NCBI RefSeq assembly: GCF_002019595.1
Contig: NZ_KV917369.1
Location: 2,992,624-3,056,623, forward strand
From: Priestia abyssalis
GTDB lineage: Bacteria > Bacillota > Bacilli > Bacillales > Bacillaceae_H
Length of the DNA: 64,000 nt
Reading direction: 5' to 3'
This document shows positions 41,082 to 49,032 of the stretch, piece by piece. The position numbers and the translations under genes were made by a program. Below the pieces are notes generated by a model. That model worked only from the letters and a program-made list of their open reading frames with translations, searched no databases and had not been told where the DNA came from. Numbering within the stretch: position 1 is the first letter of the stretch; every line of letters starts with the position of its first letter.

Positions 41082-42802
41082 GCAATTTCCTCCTCTGAGA
41101 GCTGTGACAGGGCGATTTCACGGTATACGTCATTTGTTTTAAGCAGCTCTTCGTGTGTGCCTATTCCCGCTATATGTCCTTTGTCTAACACAATGATCCG
41201 GTCGGCATCGACAACCGTGCTGACACGCTGTGCAACAAGTAACACCGTCGCGTGCTTTGTTTCATCTTTCAGCGCTGCACGAAGTTTGGCATCTGTCTTA
41301 AAATCAAGTGCCGAAAAGCTGTCATCGAATACATAAAGATCCGGTTTTCGAATGAGGGCCCGCGCAATCGACAATCTTTGTTTTTGTCCTCCCGATACGT
41401 TCGAGCCGCCTTGTTCGATTTTTGTCTCATAGCCGTCTTTCATTTTGCCAATAAAATCTTCCGCTTGCGCAATACGAGCCGCATGTTCAATCTCATCCTG
41501 TGTTGCGTCTTGTTTCCCAAATCGGATATTGTCGGCAATCGTACCTGTAAAGAGTACTGCTTTTTGCGGCACGAAACCAATTTTCGAACGGATTTCCTCT
41601 TGTGATGCCTCGCGTACATCCACACCATTGACACGAATGGCTCCGGACGAAACTTCATAAAAGCGGGGAATCAAATTGACGAGCGTGGATTTCCCTGATC
41701 CTGTTCCACCGATGATGGCGGTCATTTCGCCTGGTTTTGCGGTAAAACTAATATCCGATAACGCAGGTTCTTCTGCTCCCGGGTAACTGAAAGTCACATG
41801 GTCAAACTCAAGCAGCCCTCGAATACGGTCCGCCTTTTCTGTTCCCTCATCCAAAAATGACGGTTCCATGTCAAGTACTTCGTTAATCCTTTTTGCCGAT
41901 ACGGCAGCACGCGGCACCATCACGAACATCATGGACGCCATCACAAGCGCGAACATGATTTGCATCACATATTGGATAAATGCCATCAAGTCTCCAATCT
42001 GCATGCCGCCATTATCAATTCGAATTCCTCCAAACCAGATGATACCGACAACGGTCAAATTCATCACGAGCATCATGACAGGCATCATGAATGCCATTAC
42101 TTTATTGACCTTAATCGAAACATCCGTCAACTCTTTATTCGCTTGTTTAAGACGCGCTTTCTCTTCTGTTTCACGATTAAAGGCACGAATGACGCGAATC
42201 CCCGTCAGGTTTTCTCGCAATACAAGGTTCAGCCGATCTAACCGTTTTTGTATCGTTTGAAAAAGAGGTACCCCTTTACGCACAATAAGCAATATCGAAC
42301 CAATCAACACAGGTATTGTGACGACAATAACAAGTGATAATTGGGCGTCCTTGGACACGGCCATAATAATTCCGCCAACCAACATGATCGGTGCGCTGAC
42401 AACCATTCGAAGCATCATGATGACCACTTGCTGGACTTGTGTTATATCATTGGTCGTTCTAGTGATCAATGACGCAGTTCCCACCTCATCAAATTCTTGC
42501 AGCGAAAATTTTTCAACATGATGAAAGACTTTCTTGCGAATATCACGCCCAAGCCCCATTGCCGCCTTAGACGAATAATAGCTTGCGATAACCGAGGCGA
42601 AAGCGCCCAGTGCCGAAACCATCAGCATCATCCCGCCGATTTTCAAAATGTAAGCAGTATCTCCTGCCACGACTCCTTTGTCTACAATATCCGCCATTAA
42701 TGTAGGCAAAAAAAGGTCCGACAGCGATTGAACAAAGATAAGACCGAAAACAGCTAAAATAATCCATTTATAAGCGGATAAATTTTTCAGTAATTTAATC
42801 AC
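41078..42802 (-). CDS. ABC exporter half-transporter (YfiB-like, degenerate site)
   Basis: A 574-aa protein with six helices and an ATPase domain. Walker A is GGTGSGKST and the signature is VSGGQKQR. In Walker B, LYVFDDSFSALD, the usual catalytic Glu is Asp, and the H-loop His is replaced (VAQRVSTV has Gln). One of the two ATP sites of the heterodimer is thus degenerate, as in TM287/288 and BmrCD. It overlaps marR upstream and the partner gene downstream by 4 nt each. Confidence 0.9.
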   Translation of the reverse strand: MIKLLKNLSAYKWIILAVFGLIFVQSLSDLFLPTLMADIVDKGVVAGDTAYILKIGGMMLMVSALGAFASVIASYYSSKAAMGLGRDIRKKVFHHVEKFSLQEFDEVGTASLITRTTNDITQVQQVVIMMLRMVVSAPIMLVGGIIMAVSKDAQLSLVIVVTIPVLIGSILLIVRKGVPLFQTIQKRLDRLNLVLRENLTGIRVIRAFNRETEEKARLKQANKELTDVSIKVNKVMAFMMPVMMLVMNLTVVGIIWFGGIRIDNGGMQIGDLMAFIQYVMQIMFALVMASMMFVMVPRAAVSAKRINEVLDMEPSFLDEGTEKADRIRGLLEFDHVTFSYPGAEEPALSDISFTAKPGEMTAIIGGTGSGKSTLVNLIPRFYEVSSGAIRVNGVDVREASQEEIRSKIGFVPQKAVLFTGTIADNIRFGKQDATQDEIEHAARIAQAEDFIGKMKDGYETKIEQGGSNVSGGQKQRLSIARALIRKPDLYVFDDSFSALDFKTDAKLRAALKDETKHATVLLVAQRVSTVVDADRIIVLDKGHIAGIGTHEELLKTNDVYREIALSQLSEEEIA

Positions 42803-43281
42803 TTCGTATCCTCTCCTTGTTCTATTGCTTGCGCTTCTAAATATGTTGCAATTTGCTGATGTGATTCTAGCAACCCTTCATACTGACGATTAGTCAATGT
42901 TTCAACGGCAGATTGGAACACTTGATGAATACCGCCTTCTTGCAGGTGAATCGTTTTTAATAACGTTTCTCCTTCTTCGCTGAGCGACAACTGCATTTCC
43001 CGCCGGTTGCCTTCCACTTGCTGGCGATGAAGCCAGCCTGCTTTAACGAGTCCATCGACTGCTTGGCTCAGTGTACTTTTCGGCAGAAAGGTTATCTCCC
43101 CGAGGTTCTTTTGCGTCATTTCCTTATGAGGTGCAATCGCCACCAAAATTGAATATTGCGGAACGGACAAACCATTCTCTGTCGCCGTCTTTTGAATGAA
43201 CCGCATCATATTTTTCTGCACATTCCAAAATGAACGCATCAGTTGTACTGAACGCATAAACTTTTGATTTTCCTTTTCCAT
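42799..43281 (-). CDS. MarR-family repressor of the ABC exporter operon
   Basis: A 160-aa protein. The winged helix is about 35-105: LSVPQYSILVAIAPHKEMTQ, KNLGEITFLPKSTLSQAVDGL and NRREMQLSLSEEG. It is the first gene of a three-gene operon with 4-nt overlaps. Two TGAACAGTTC repeats 15 bp apart lie 25-50 bp upstream and are the likely operator. It should derepress the exporter on binding drugs. Confidence 0.9.
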   Translation of the reverse strand: MEKENQKFMRSVQLMRSFWNVQKNMMRFIQKTATENGLSVPQYSILVAIAPHKEMTQKNLGEITFLPKSTLSQAVDGLVKAGWLHRQQVEGNRREMQLSLSEEGETLLKTIHLQEGGIHQVFQSAVETLTNRQYEGLLESHQQIATYLEAQAIEQGEDTK

Positions 43282-43305
43282 TCAACTATCACCATATTTC
43301 TTTTT

Positions 43306-43330
43306 TGAACAGTTCCAAAATGAACAGTTC
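43306..43330. promoter_or_regulatory. Tandem operator TGAACAGTTC x2
   Basis: The sequence TGAACAGTTC at 43306-43315 repeats at 43321-43330; each contains the palindrome GAAC-N-GTTC. A further half-site AGTTC lies at 43341-43345. It sits upstream of the marR gene. Confidence 0.65.
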
Positions 43331-43425
43331 TTTTTGGATGAGTTCAAATTTACACCTTTTTATTAACATCGTCAAGTTATATACAAAAATATGCTCTTAT
43401 TCTATTTCCACATTACTAGACAATA

Positions 43426-43461
43426 CGAAGAACCATTAAGCTCCTGCTTAATGGTTCTTCG
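43426..43461. terminator. Intrinsic terminator-like hairpin
   Basis: GAAGAACCATTAAG pairs perfectly with CTTAATGGTTCTTC (loop CTCCTG). It lies between the marR operon promoter region and the end of the NERD gene. Confidence 0.7.
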
Positions 43462-43570
43462 TTGTACTGCTTATTTCATTAAAAACAAGGGCAATCAAAA
43501 CCCGTATCGGCCAAATTAAAAATTATTTCACCATAAACCAGTGCCTGATCCAAGGCAGGTACTAGTTTTC

Positions 43571-44542
43571 TCACTTCCTATCAAAAAACAAGTTATACAC
43601 TCTTCCCTTGTTCGTTCCAGAATAGCTTAAGCTCATTGATTGCAGTATTCTCGTTGCACCGGCTGATGAGGTAATGTTTAAAAAATTTCTTAACTGAGCG
43701 TTTGTGATGGCAGATCCAATCAGGAGGCTGTAATCAGTTAAAGCATGAAGATGCCAGTCCTTGCTTACGTGTTGGCAATGAGGACAGATCCACTTGCCAT
43801 GCCGTCTCAACAAAGGAAAATAACGGCAATTTTCGCAAATGACTCCTTTTATCAGTTCATTTTTTCCGATAGCGTATTGTTCTAGAATAGGAAAATCTGC
43901 TTCGACATGCTGCTTTTGCAGTTGTCGAAGCATTTTTTTGAGCTCTTTTTCAGAAAGGAGCGTCTCTTTAAGTGAATGTTCGATTTGATTGACTTTAGAA
44001 GGGAGCATTTCACGGCGAATAACTTTGCAACCGAGTTTTCGGTTATCGGATGAAGTACGGATAACAGCTTGCGCATTGCTGATGACGATTAAAGAATAGA
44101 TGGGGATTTCTAGCAATTTATGTTTTGTGAACCAGTTTTTGAGCTGAGACTCTTGGCGTTGTATTTGGATAAGCGGGTCAGGAAAAGCCGTCTCCATTCC
44201 ATCTTTCATGCGGATTAGCTGATGGAACACATGATCAAAAAAGAGCGTTCCGGCTATATTTTTCACTTCTATGATAAGGGCAAACTTTTTTGATAATAGT
44301 AATGTATCGATTTGAAAAAAGCGGGATTCGTCCTGTAACCGAAGATCGTGGAAAATGAAGTAGTTTTTCTCGTCTAGGAAACTTAAATAAAAATCAAGCG
44401 AGCTCTCACCTTTATAGCCTGCTTCTCTTTTGCTAAGTTCTTGTTGAATCAATGGGATTTTCGGATGATTTGAAGGAAGTCTGCGAAGAAGGGCTCGTAA
44501 TTTAAGGATTGAAAGGGGGATTTTTCGGGGTTTTATGATCAT
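43571..44542 (-). CDS. NERD-domain protein with zinc ribbon
   Basis: A 323-aa protein. The NERD (nuclease-related) domain is about 40-155: GYKGESSLDFYLSFL, FQIDTLLLSKKFALIIEVKN with the D...E-x-K nuclease core. A zinc ribbon follows (CENCRYFPLL...WICPHCQH, about 236-262) and then a C-terminal helical segment LRNFLNITSSAGATRILQS. The composition suggests a nucleic-acid processing enzyme; such proteins are widespread in Bacillus and uncharacterised. Monocistronic. Confidence 0.85.
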   Translation of the reverse strand: MIIKPRKIPLSILKLRALLRRLPSNHPKIPLIQQELSKREAGYKGESSLDFYLSFLDEKNYFIFHDLRLQDESRFFQIDTLLLSKKFALIIEVKNIAGTLFFDHVFHQLIRMKDGMETAFPDPLIQIQRQESQLKNWFTKHKLLEIPIYSLIVISNAQAVIRTSSDNRKLGCKVIRREMLPSKVNQIEHSLKETLLSEKELKKMLRQLQKQHVEADFPILEQYAIGKNELIKGVICENCRYFPLLRRHGKWICPHCQHVSKDWHLHALTDYSLLIGSAITNAQLRNFLNITSSAGATRILQSMSLSYSGTNKGRVYNLFFDRK

Positions 44543-44693
44543 TTCATCACTCCAATCTAGATTTCAGCTCTATTTTATTTCATTTCCGGGCTTTTATCGA
44601 CGAAATTCTTCGTGATATCTACGAAAATAGCTGTTTTATTTTCGAAATTCATGATTTATCGATTCTTCGACAAAATTAGTGGATGTTCATCCA

Positions 44694-44726
44694 TAAAAAA
44701 CCGGCTCACACAACATGAGCCGGTTT
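44694..44726 (-). terminator. Intrinsic terminator of the ATP-grasp/DUF350 operon
   Basis: AAAACCGGCTCA pairs with TGAGCCGGTTT directly after the DUF350 stop codon. Confidence 0.85.
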
Positions 44727-44729
44727 CCA

Positions 44730-45143
44730 TTAATACGTCAAGCTGCCTGCTACGACCAAGCCAACTGTAATACCCGCCGCAAAGAGGCTGAAGCCAACCG
44801 CTGTATTTCCTTCCTCTACTTTTTTCGCCAAACTCGTTTTCGGCGTTAAGATATATTCAATGATCCAATAAGCAACCACCTGTGTGGCAATCCCAATCAA
44901 GCCCCAAACAAATGCATCAAGCAAACTGACACTGCCGCCCCATACGGTATATAAAACAATGCCAAGGCCGATCATTTTTCCCCATAGTTTCAACGCAACG
45001 GCCATGTTACCTTCTTTAATGAGCTGACGTTCCGAAAACTTTGTCGTAAACGCAAAAGCCACCAAGCCTAACAAAATTAACACAAATCCTGTTCCTACAT
45101 GCGCCAAAAAATTTAAAAAACTCTCTGAAGAAATAAAATCCAT
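44730..45143 (-). CDS. DUF350 membrane protein (YjfL-like)
   Basis: A 137-aa protein with four helices in two DUF350 repeats: LVAFAFTTKFSERQLIKEGN and IEYILTPKTSLAKKVEEGNT each end a helix pair with the E-G-N motif. It follows the GSPS-like gene with a 1-nt stop/start overlap (TAATG). E. coli YjfL is the counterpart and is also linked to a GSPS-like ATP-grasp gene. The function is unknown. Confidence 0.85.
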   Translation of the reverse strand: MDFISSESFLNFLAHVGTGFVLILLGLVAFAFTTKFSERQLIKEGNMAVALKLWGKMIGLGIVLYTVWGGSVSLLDAFVWGLIGIATQVVAYWIIEYILTPKTSLAKKVEEGNTAVGFSLFAAGITVGLVVAGSLTY

Positions 45144-46426
45144 TATTGTTCCTCCTCTTTTTTCATGCCGATCGGCAAGAAATATGACTCATTGTCTGTA
45201 ATCTGTCTTCCCGCCCGGATACCAATGGCACTCGCCCGGCCGTTCACATAAAAGCAGCCGTACATATAACAGACATCTTTTTTTCCTTGTTCTGTTTGAA
45301 TGAACGTTTCAGGAAGCTCCATAAATTGCTGATAGACGGGCAAAGAATCTTTGTACGTTTTGTGGATATCCTCCGCTTTTTTCTCACCTGTCGCTTCATA
45401 GATTTCGACCGTATCCCCTTCGCGCCCGAAGGAAGGTTTTTTGACGTAAGCCATCCCCTGCTGTAAAAACACATCCTCATCGAGATATGTCGGCAAAAAA
45501 TATGTATGAATCCAAGAGTGTTCTTCTTCGGTGTAAAAGGGATGATTTTCTTCATGAAGCCCCCAAATGAGTGCCATCACCGCTTTGGACTGCAGCAAAA
45601 AAGCAGACGGCGGGTTCAAAACGGCCAGCTCCTTCTCTCCGACAAGCTCCATCAGTAATTGGCCGACCTTTTCTTTCGTAATTGGATCTTCATCCTCAAC
45701 GAGATGCTCAATTGGATACGTCTGGCGGTACAAGACATCAATTTTTTCACCCTCACGGTCGTACAGTCCGCGCTCGGCCACGATTTTTCCATTCTCCACG
45801 ATTGGGTCGGATACGATACGCAGCTGATCGAGACTCATATACTGGCTGTTCCACCCATACAGCTTCTGTAAATAGAGTGTGGTCAGCCGGTCTTCGTCAT
45901 GATCACCGTGTGAGGCAAAGACGACATTCGGTGTTTTTCTCTTTCCAAGCGAGAAAAACGCAGATTTGACCGCTTCTTGAATCGCCTCCCGCAGTCGGTT
46001 TTCACACCCTTCGTTCGGGTTATGAAGCCCTCGCGCTTCACACACCTCTCCATTCACGAAAAACGTTTCCTTAATGAAAGTCGGGGTGTCGGCATTGATT
46101 TCCAGCAGCTTCACCCTCGCCTCTGTTACGACCAAATCAAGGCGCGCAATGACGCTTTCAAACGGAATCGTATGAAGGCGGATAAAACGGAGAGATTCCG
46201 GCGGAAACCCGAGCTGAAGCAATGTCCCGTCATCAAGCTGGCGAAGCAGAGGTGCTGTTTTATATACAATATGGCCGATGCACTCCGTCGCGGTCCGTAT
46301 ACGGTTGATCGTTTCCGGCGTCTCCTTTTTCACATCCCACAAGGCGTACTCCATCCCATACAAATCGTGCCAGAACCCTTCGATTCGCTCATAAAACCGC
46401 TGTCTTTCCTGACGATGCCTGTTCAT
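45143..46426 (-). CDS. Glutathionylspermidine synthase-like ATP-grasp ligase (YjfC/YgiC-like)
   Basis: A 427-aa protein with the GSPS synthetase domain throughout: RLDLVVTEARVKLLEINADT (about 95-114), YVKKPSFGREGDTV (about 327-340, ATP-grasp lysine and glycine loop) and the C-terminal GIRAGRQITDNESYFLPI. The amidase half of E. coli GspS is absent, so it matches stand-alone YgiC and YjfC. It forms an amide bond using ATP; Bacilli do not make glutathionylspermidine, so the acceptor must differ. Its start codon abuts the stop of the lipoprotein gene without a gap, and its stop overlaps the DUF350 start. Confidence 0.87.
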   Translation of the reverse strand: MNRHRQERQRFYERIEGFWHDLYGMEYALWDVKKETPETINRIRTATECIGHIVYKTAPLLRQLDDGTLLQLGFPPESLRFIRLHTIPFESVIARLDLVVTEARVKLLEINADTPTFIKETFFVNGEVCEARGLHNPNEGCENRLREAIQEAVKSAFFSLGKRKTPNVVFASHGDHDEDRLTTLYLQKLYGWNSQYMSLDQLRIVSDPIVENGKIVAERGLYDREGEKIDVLYRQTYPIEHLVEDEDPITKEKVGQLLMELVGEKELAVLNPPSAFLLQSKAVMALIWGLHEENHPFYTEEEHSWIHTYFLPTYLDEDVFLQQGMAYVKKPSFGREGDTVEIYEATGEKKAEDIHKTYKDSLPVYQQFMELPETFIQTEQGKKDVCYMYGCFYVNGRASAIGIRAGRQITDNESYFLPIGMKKEEEQ

Positions 46427-46732
46427 TTATCCACCGAACCCGCCTTTTGTTCCGCTTCCGATTCCTGATTTATATTGTTTGGAATAGGATTGATAAATGG
46501 AACTGCTTTTCAATGCTTTTTTATTGGAATAGAAGCTGCCGCCGTGATAATAGCTGCCATGGTAAGAAGAGTGACTGTCATCGCAATAATACGTTCCCGT
46601 TTCCTTATCCCAGTCCCAATCATCGCAATCATACCCGGTCGGTTCAGACGGACGGTTTTGGCCGCATGCCGCTAATGAAGTGACGAGTGCAGCGGTCAAC
46701 ACCCCCGTCATCATTTTCTTTGTTTTGTTCAA
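46427..46732 (-). CDS. Lipoprotein with Gly-Gly-Phe-Gly-Gly C-terminus (YgiB-like)
   Basis: A 101-aa protein with a signal peptide and lipobox SLAAC (C23). The mature part has an acidic Asp/Trp/Tyr segment, YDCDDWDWDKETGTYYCDD, a Ser/His/Tyr/Gly-rich stretch and an extremely Ser/Lys/Gly-rich end KSGIGSGTKGGFGG. In enterobacteria the ygiB gene (DUF1190), next to ygiC, also encodes a protein with a Gly-Gly-Phe-Gly end. The exposed C-terminal glycines make it a candidate substrate of the adjacent ligase (inference). The stop codon touches the ATG of that gene. Confidence 0.7.
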   Translation of the reverse strand: MNKTKKMMTGVLTAALVTSLAACGQNRPSEPTGYDCDDWDWDKETGTYYCDDSHSSYHGSYYHGGSFYSNKKALKSSSIYQSYSKQYKSGIGSGTKGGFGG

Positions 46733-46754
46733 TGTGGATCCCCTCTCCTTATGT

Positions 46755-47207
46755 TCAAATCGTATAGCCGGTCGGTGTTACATATAGGACATACGCTTTA
46801 CGGTCTTCATCCATTTCCGCCGAATCCCGCTCCCATTCTTTTCCGTGATAATAAGTGTACACACTTCCGATCATGCATAACACATCAAGATGGTTCGTCA
46901 CATATTCGGACGTAATGAGCGGATGGTCTTTTTGTGCGTTCAGTTCACGAATTTCAAGCTTGATTCCTTGCGACCGTTCTTCTTGCTCAGCCAAGCCGTC
47001 TTCGTACACTTCAAGGTAAATGATGAATAACTCATCCTCGATCGCGGACGAAAGCTGTTTATATGTCACGCCTTCTTTCACGAAAAACTCGCATTCCCTC
47101 CGCGCCAAAATTTGCTCCAGTTCGATGTCCGGATAATGATAGATCGGAACGAATTCTTCCGGCCCTTTTTGCAGACGATATTCCAAGACAGCTGATCGAA
47201 ATTTCAT
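46755..47207 (-). CDS. Hypothetical acidic protein, first gene of the ATP-grasp operon
   Basis: A 150-aa soluble, acidic alpha/beta protein (MKFRSAVLEYRLQKGPEEFV start). It has no signal peptide or recognised motif. It precedes the lipoprotein gene by 22 nt and belongs to the operon. In position it corresponds to yjfK-like (DUF2491) or yjfI-like genes of the E. coli cluster, but I see no clear sequence link. Confidence 0.6.
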   Translation of the reverse strand: MKFRSAVLEYRLQKGPEEFVPIYHYPDIELEQILARRECEFFVKEGVTYKQLSSAIEDELFIIYLEVYEDGLAEQEERSQGIKLEIRELNAQKDHPLITSEYVTNHLDVLCMIGSVYTYYHGKEWERDSAEMDEDRKAYVLYVTPTGYTI

Positions 47208-47384
47208 GGCTCTCTCCCTTTTCTATATGTTCATTGAATATGTACGCTTCATTATACAAAAATGTTTCATATTTTTGTAAAAAATAGGTTGATTCTTTTT
47301 TGTAACTTCTGTTCTATCCGTTACTTTAGCAAAACGTTGGTTCCAATTAACCATAATAGTCTAGTCGCACATCGAGCGTACGAC
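47208..47384. other. Upstream region of the ATP-grasp operon
   Basis: It contains an inverted repeat TACAAAAAT...ATTTTTGTA at about 47255-47280, 45-75 bp before the first start codon, possibly an operator. No coding frame was seen. Confidence 0.35.
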
Positions 47385-47538
47385 TTATTTTCTCTCTTGC
47401 AAGTAAGCCTCCAACTGCTCGATTGTCAAAGGATAGGTAAATGTATTACCGCTCCATTGCGTCAAAAACTCTTCTGGTCGCCTCCCGTGAGAGCGTGGAC
47501 TTAAAGTCGCTTCTCTCTAAATATCGAAGCTTAATCAT
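47385..47538 (-). pseudogene. GNAT acetyltransferase relic
   Basis: From the ATG at 47538, with GAGAGGGAG upstream, the minus strand reads MIKLRYLERSDF, then shifts frame and continues RPEEFLTQWSGNTFTYPLTI and EQLEAYLQERK to a stop at 47385. This is the standard N-terminus of GNAT enzymes (about 50 of 170 residues), with a frameshift and no acetyl-CoA-binding part. The gene is clearly dead. Confidence 0.7.
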
Positions 47539-47665
47539 ATCGCTCTCCCTCTCTTGCTCTATATTTTTATTTAGATGTAACTGTCATGGTTCTATATTGA
47601 TGATTCAAAACGCGCTCTTCTGATGTTCAACGTTCCCTCTTCGATTATAGCTGATTTGACGACAT

Positions 47666-47708
47666 AGAAAAACAGCAGACAGGCTTCTAACCTGTCTGCT
47701 GTTTTTCT
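47666..47708. terminator. Intrinsic terminator of the SPFH-RHH pair
   Basis: A perfect 18-bp stem AGAAAAACAGCAGACAGG with its complement, overlapping the stop codon of the RHH gene. Confidence 0.9.
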
Positions 47709-47871
47709 ATTGTTCCTTCTTTTTTCCTACCCTTCCCTCACGCTTGGCCGCTTCTTTCAATAAAAACTCGATGTGCCCATTGACGCTTCGAAATTCATCT
47801 TGTGCCCAACGTTCGATCACTTTATAAAGTTCCGGATCAATGCGCAGAGGAAAACTTTTTTTCTTTGCCAT
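47707..47871 (-). CDS. Arc-like ribbon-helix-helix DNA-binding protein, 54 aa
   Basis: The ATG at 47871 lies 2 nt after the stop of the SPFH gene. The product begins MAKKKSFPLRIDPELYKVIE, then RWAQDEFRSVNGHIEFLLKE and a Lys/Arg/Gly tail. The pattern S-F-P-L-R-I-D-P-E-L-Y (beta strand) plus R-S-V-N-x-x-I-E-F-L-L-x-E-A (two helices) is the Arc/MetJ/CopG fold. It is 54 aa and escapes size cutoffs. Its co-transcription with an SPFH gene suggests a regulator of that unit or a partner of the membrane protein. Confidence 0.85.
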   Translation of the reverse strand: MAKKKSFPLRIDPELYKVIERWAQDEFRSVNGHIEFLLKEAAKREGRVGKKKEQ

Positions 47872-47873
47872 TT

Positions 47874-48716
47874 TTAATATAAGCTTCCTGTATTAATGAC
47901 CGGCTGTGTGCCGCGGTCAGAAATGATGGACACCATGATGTTATTGACCATGTTCACTTTGCGCTCGTCATCAAGCTCGAGCGTCCCGTCTTGTTCGAGC
48001 TGCTCTACCGCCATCTGCGCCATCGTCACAGCGCCTTCTACGATTTTCTTGCGGGCAGACAAGATGGCTGATGCCTGCTGGCGCTGAAGCATGGCGCTCG
48101 CGATTTCAGTTGAATAGGCCAAGTGTGTCAGACGCGCTTCTATTACTTCTACACCCGCAACCTGCAAGCGGTCTTGAAGCTCCCGTGTCAATTCGTTCGC
48201 CACTTCATCTGCGTTTCCTCTTAACGTCAGCTCCACATCTTCGAATGTATCATACGGATATTTCGTCGCGACATGGCGAACGGCCGTCTCACTTTGAATT
48301 TCGACAAACTCCTCATAATGATCCACATCAAAAATAGCTTTCGCTGAATCAATCACTTTAAACACAATGACCGCCGCAATCTCGATCGGATTCCCTTCCA
48401 CATCGTTCACTTTCAGCTTTTTGCTGTTAAAGTTGCGAACACGCAAGGAAACGGTTTTGCGAATCGTAAACGGCGTCGTTAAAAACATGCCGCTATCACG
48501 AATCGTACCTAAATACTGGCCAAAAAAGATCACCGCTTTCGCCTGGTTCGGCTGCACGATTGTGATGCCGCTCACCAGGATGACGAACGCAAGAATACAT
48601 GGAATACTGATGATGAATTGCTGTTGTACGAAAAAAAATGCTCCTGCGGCTGCACACAGCAGCACAACAAGAATTCCAACAAAACCATTTACATACCCTG
48701 CTTTTCGTTCCTTCAT
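47874..48716 (-). CDS. SPFH/band-7 membrane protein
   Basis: A 280-aa protein from the ATG at 48716, since GAGGTG directly upstream is better placed for it than for the GTG at 48725. Two hydrophobic helices (about 8-55) are followed by the SPFH domain (about 60-230): [40 protein letters not shown] and [22 protein letters not shown]-terminal helical oligomerisation segment follows. It resembles prohibitin/stomatin-type proteins that form membrane rings. It is co-transcribed with the RHH gene. Confidence 0.85.
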   Translation of the reverse strand: MKERKAGYVNGFVGILVVLLCAAAGAFFFVQQQFIISIPCILAFVILVSGITIVQPNQAKAVIFFGQYLGTIRDSGMFLTTPFTIRKTVSLRVRNFNSKKLKVNDVEGNPIEIAAVIVFKVIDSAKAIFDVDHYEEFVEIQSETAVRHVATKYPYDTFEDVELTLRGNADEVANELTRELQDRLQVAGVEVIEARLTHLAYSTEIASAMLQRQQASAILSARKKIVEGAVTMAQMAVEQLEQDGTLELDDERKVNMVNNIMVSIISDRGTQPVINTGSLY

Positions 48717-48939
48717 GGCTTTCACCTCATTTTTATATCGTATTTATATTAAAATGATATCACTTTTGTTTAAATATGGAAACATTTTTCTATCACTTTC
48801 ATTTATGTTTTTTAACACTCGAAACATTTTATTAGTATAATAAATATTTTTGTGAAGAAAATAAGAAATCTACTTCACATACTTCTATAATTAATTTTTT
48901 CCATCCATTTTAAATTTTTAAAAAATTACGAAATCATTA

Positions 48940-48968
48940 TTGACAACTAATTAATTCGACAATATACT
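48940..48968 (+). promoter_or_regulatory. Sigma-A promoter of the amino acid permease gene
   Basis: TTGACA (48940-48945), 17-bp spacer, TATACT (48963-48968), 65 bp before the ATG. An interrupted inverted repeat TGTGAAG...CTTCACA lies about 60 bp further upstream. Confidence 0.75.
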
Positions 48969-49032
48969 ACATAAAGCAACAAGCTAATTTCAACACTTTT
49001 TCCGATAAAAGCGTTGCAGGAGGAAACAAATA

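Noticed and set aside
44543..44690. Repeated TTCGAC/TTATCGA motifs upstream of the NERD gene
   Set aside because: Short AT-rich repeats without pairing or symmetry strong enough to call.
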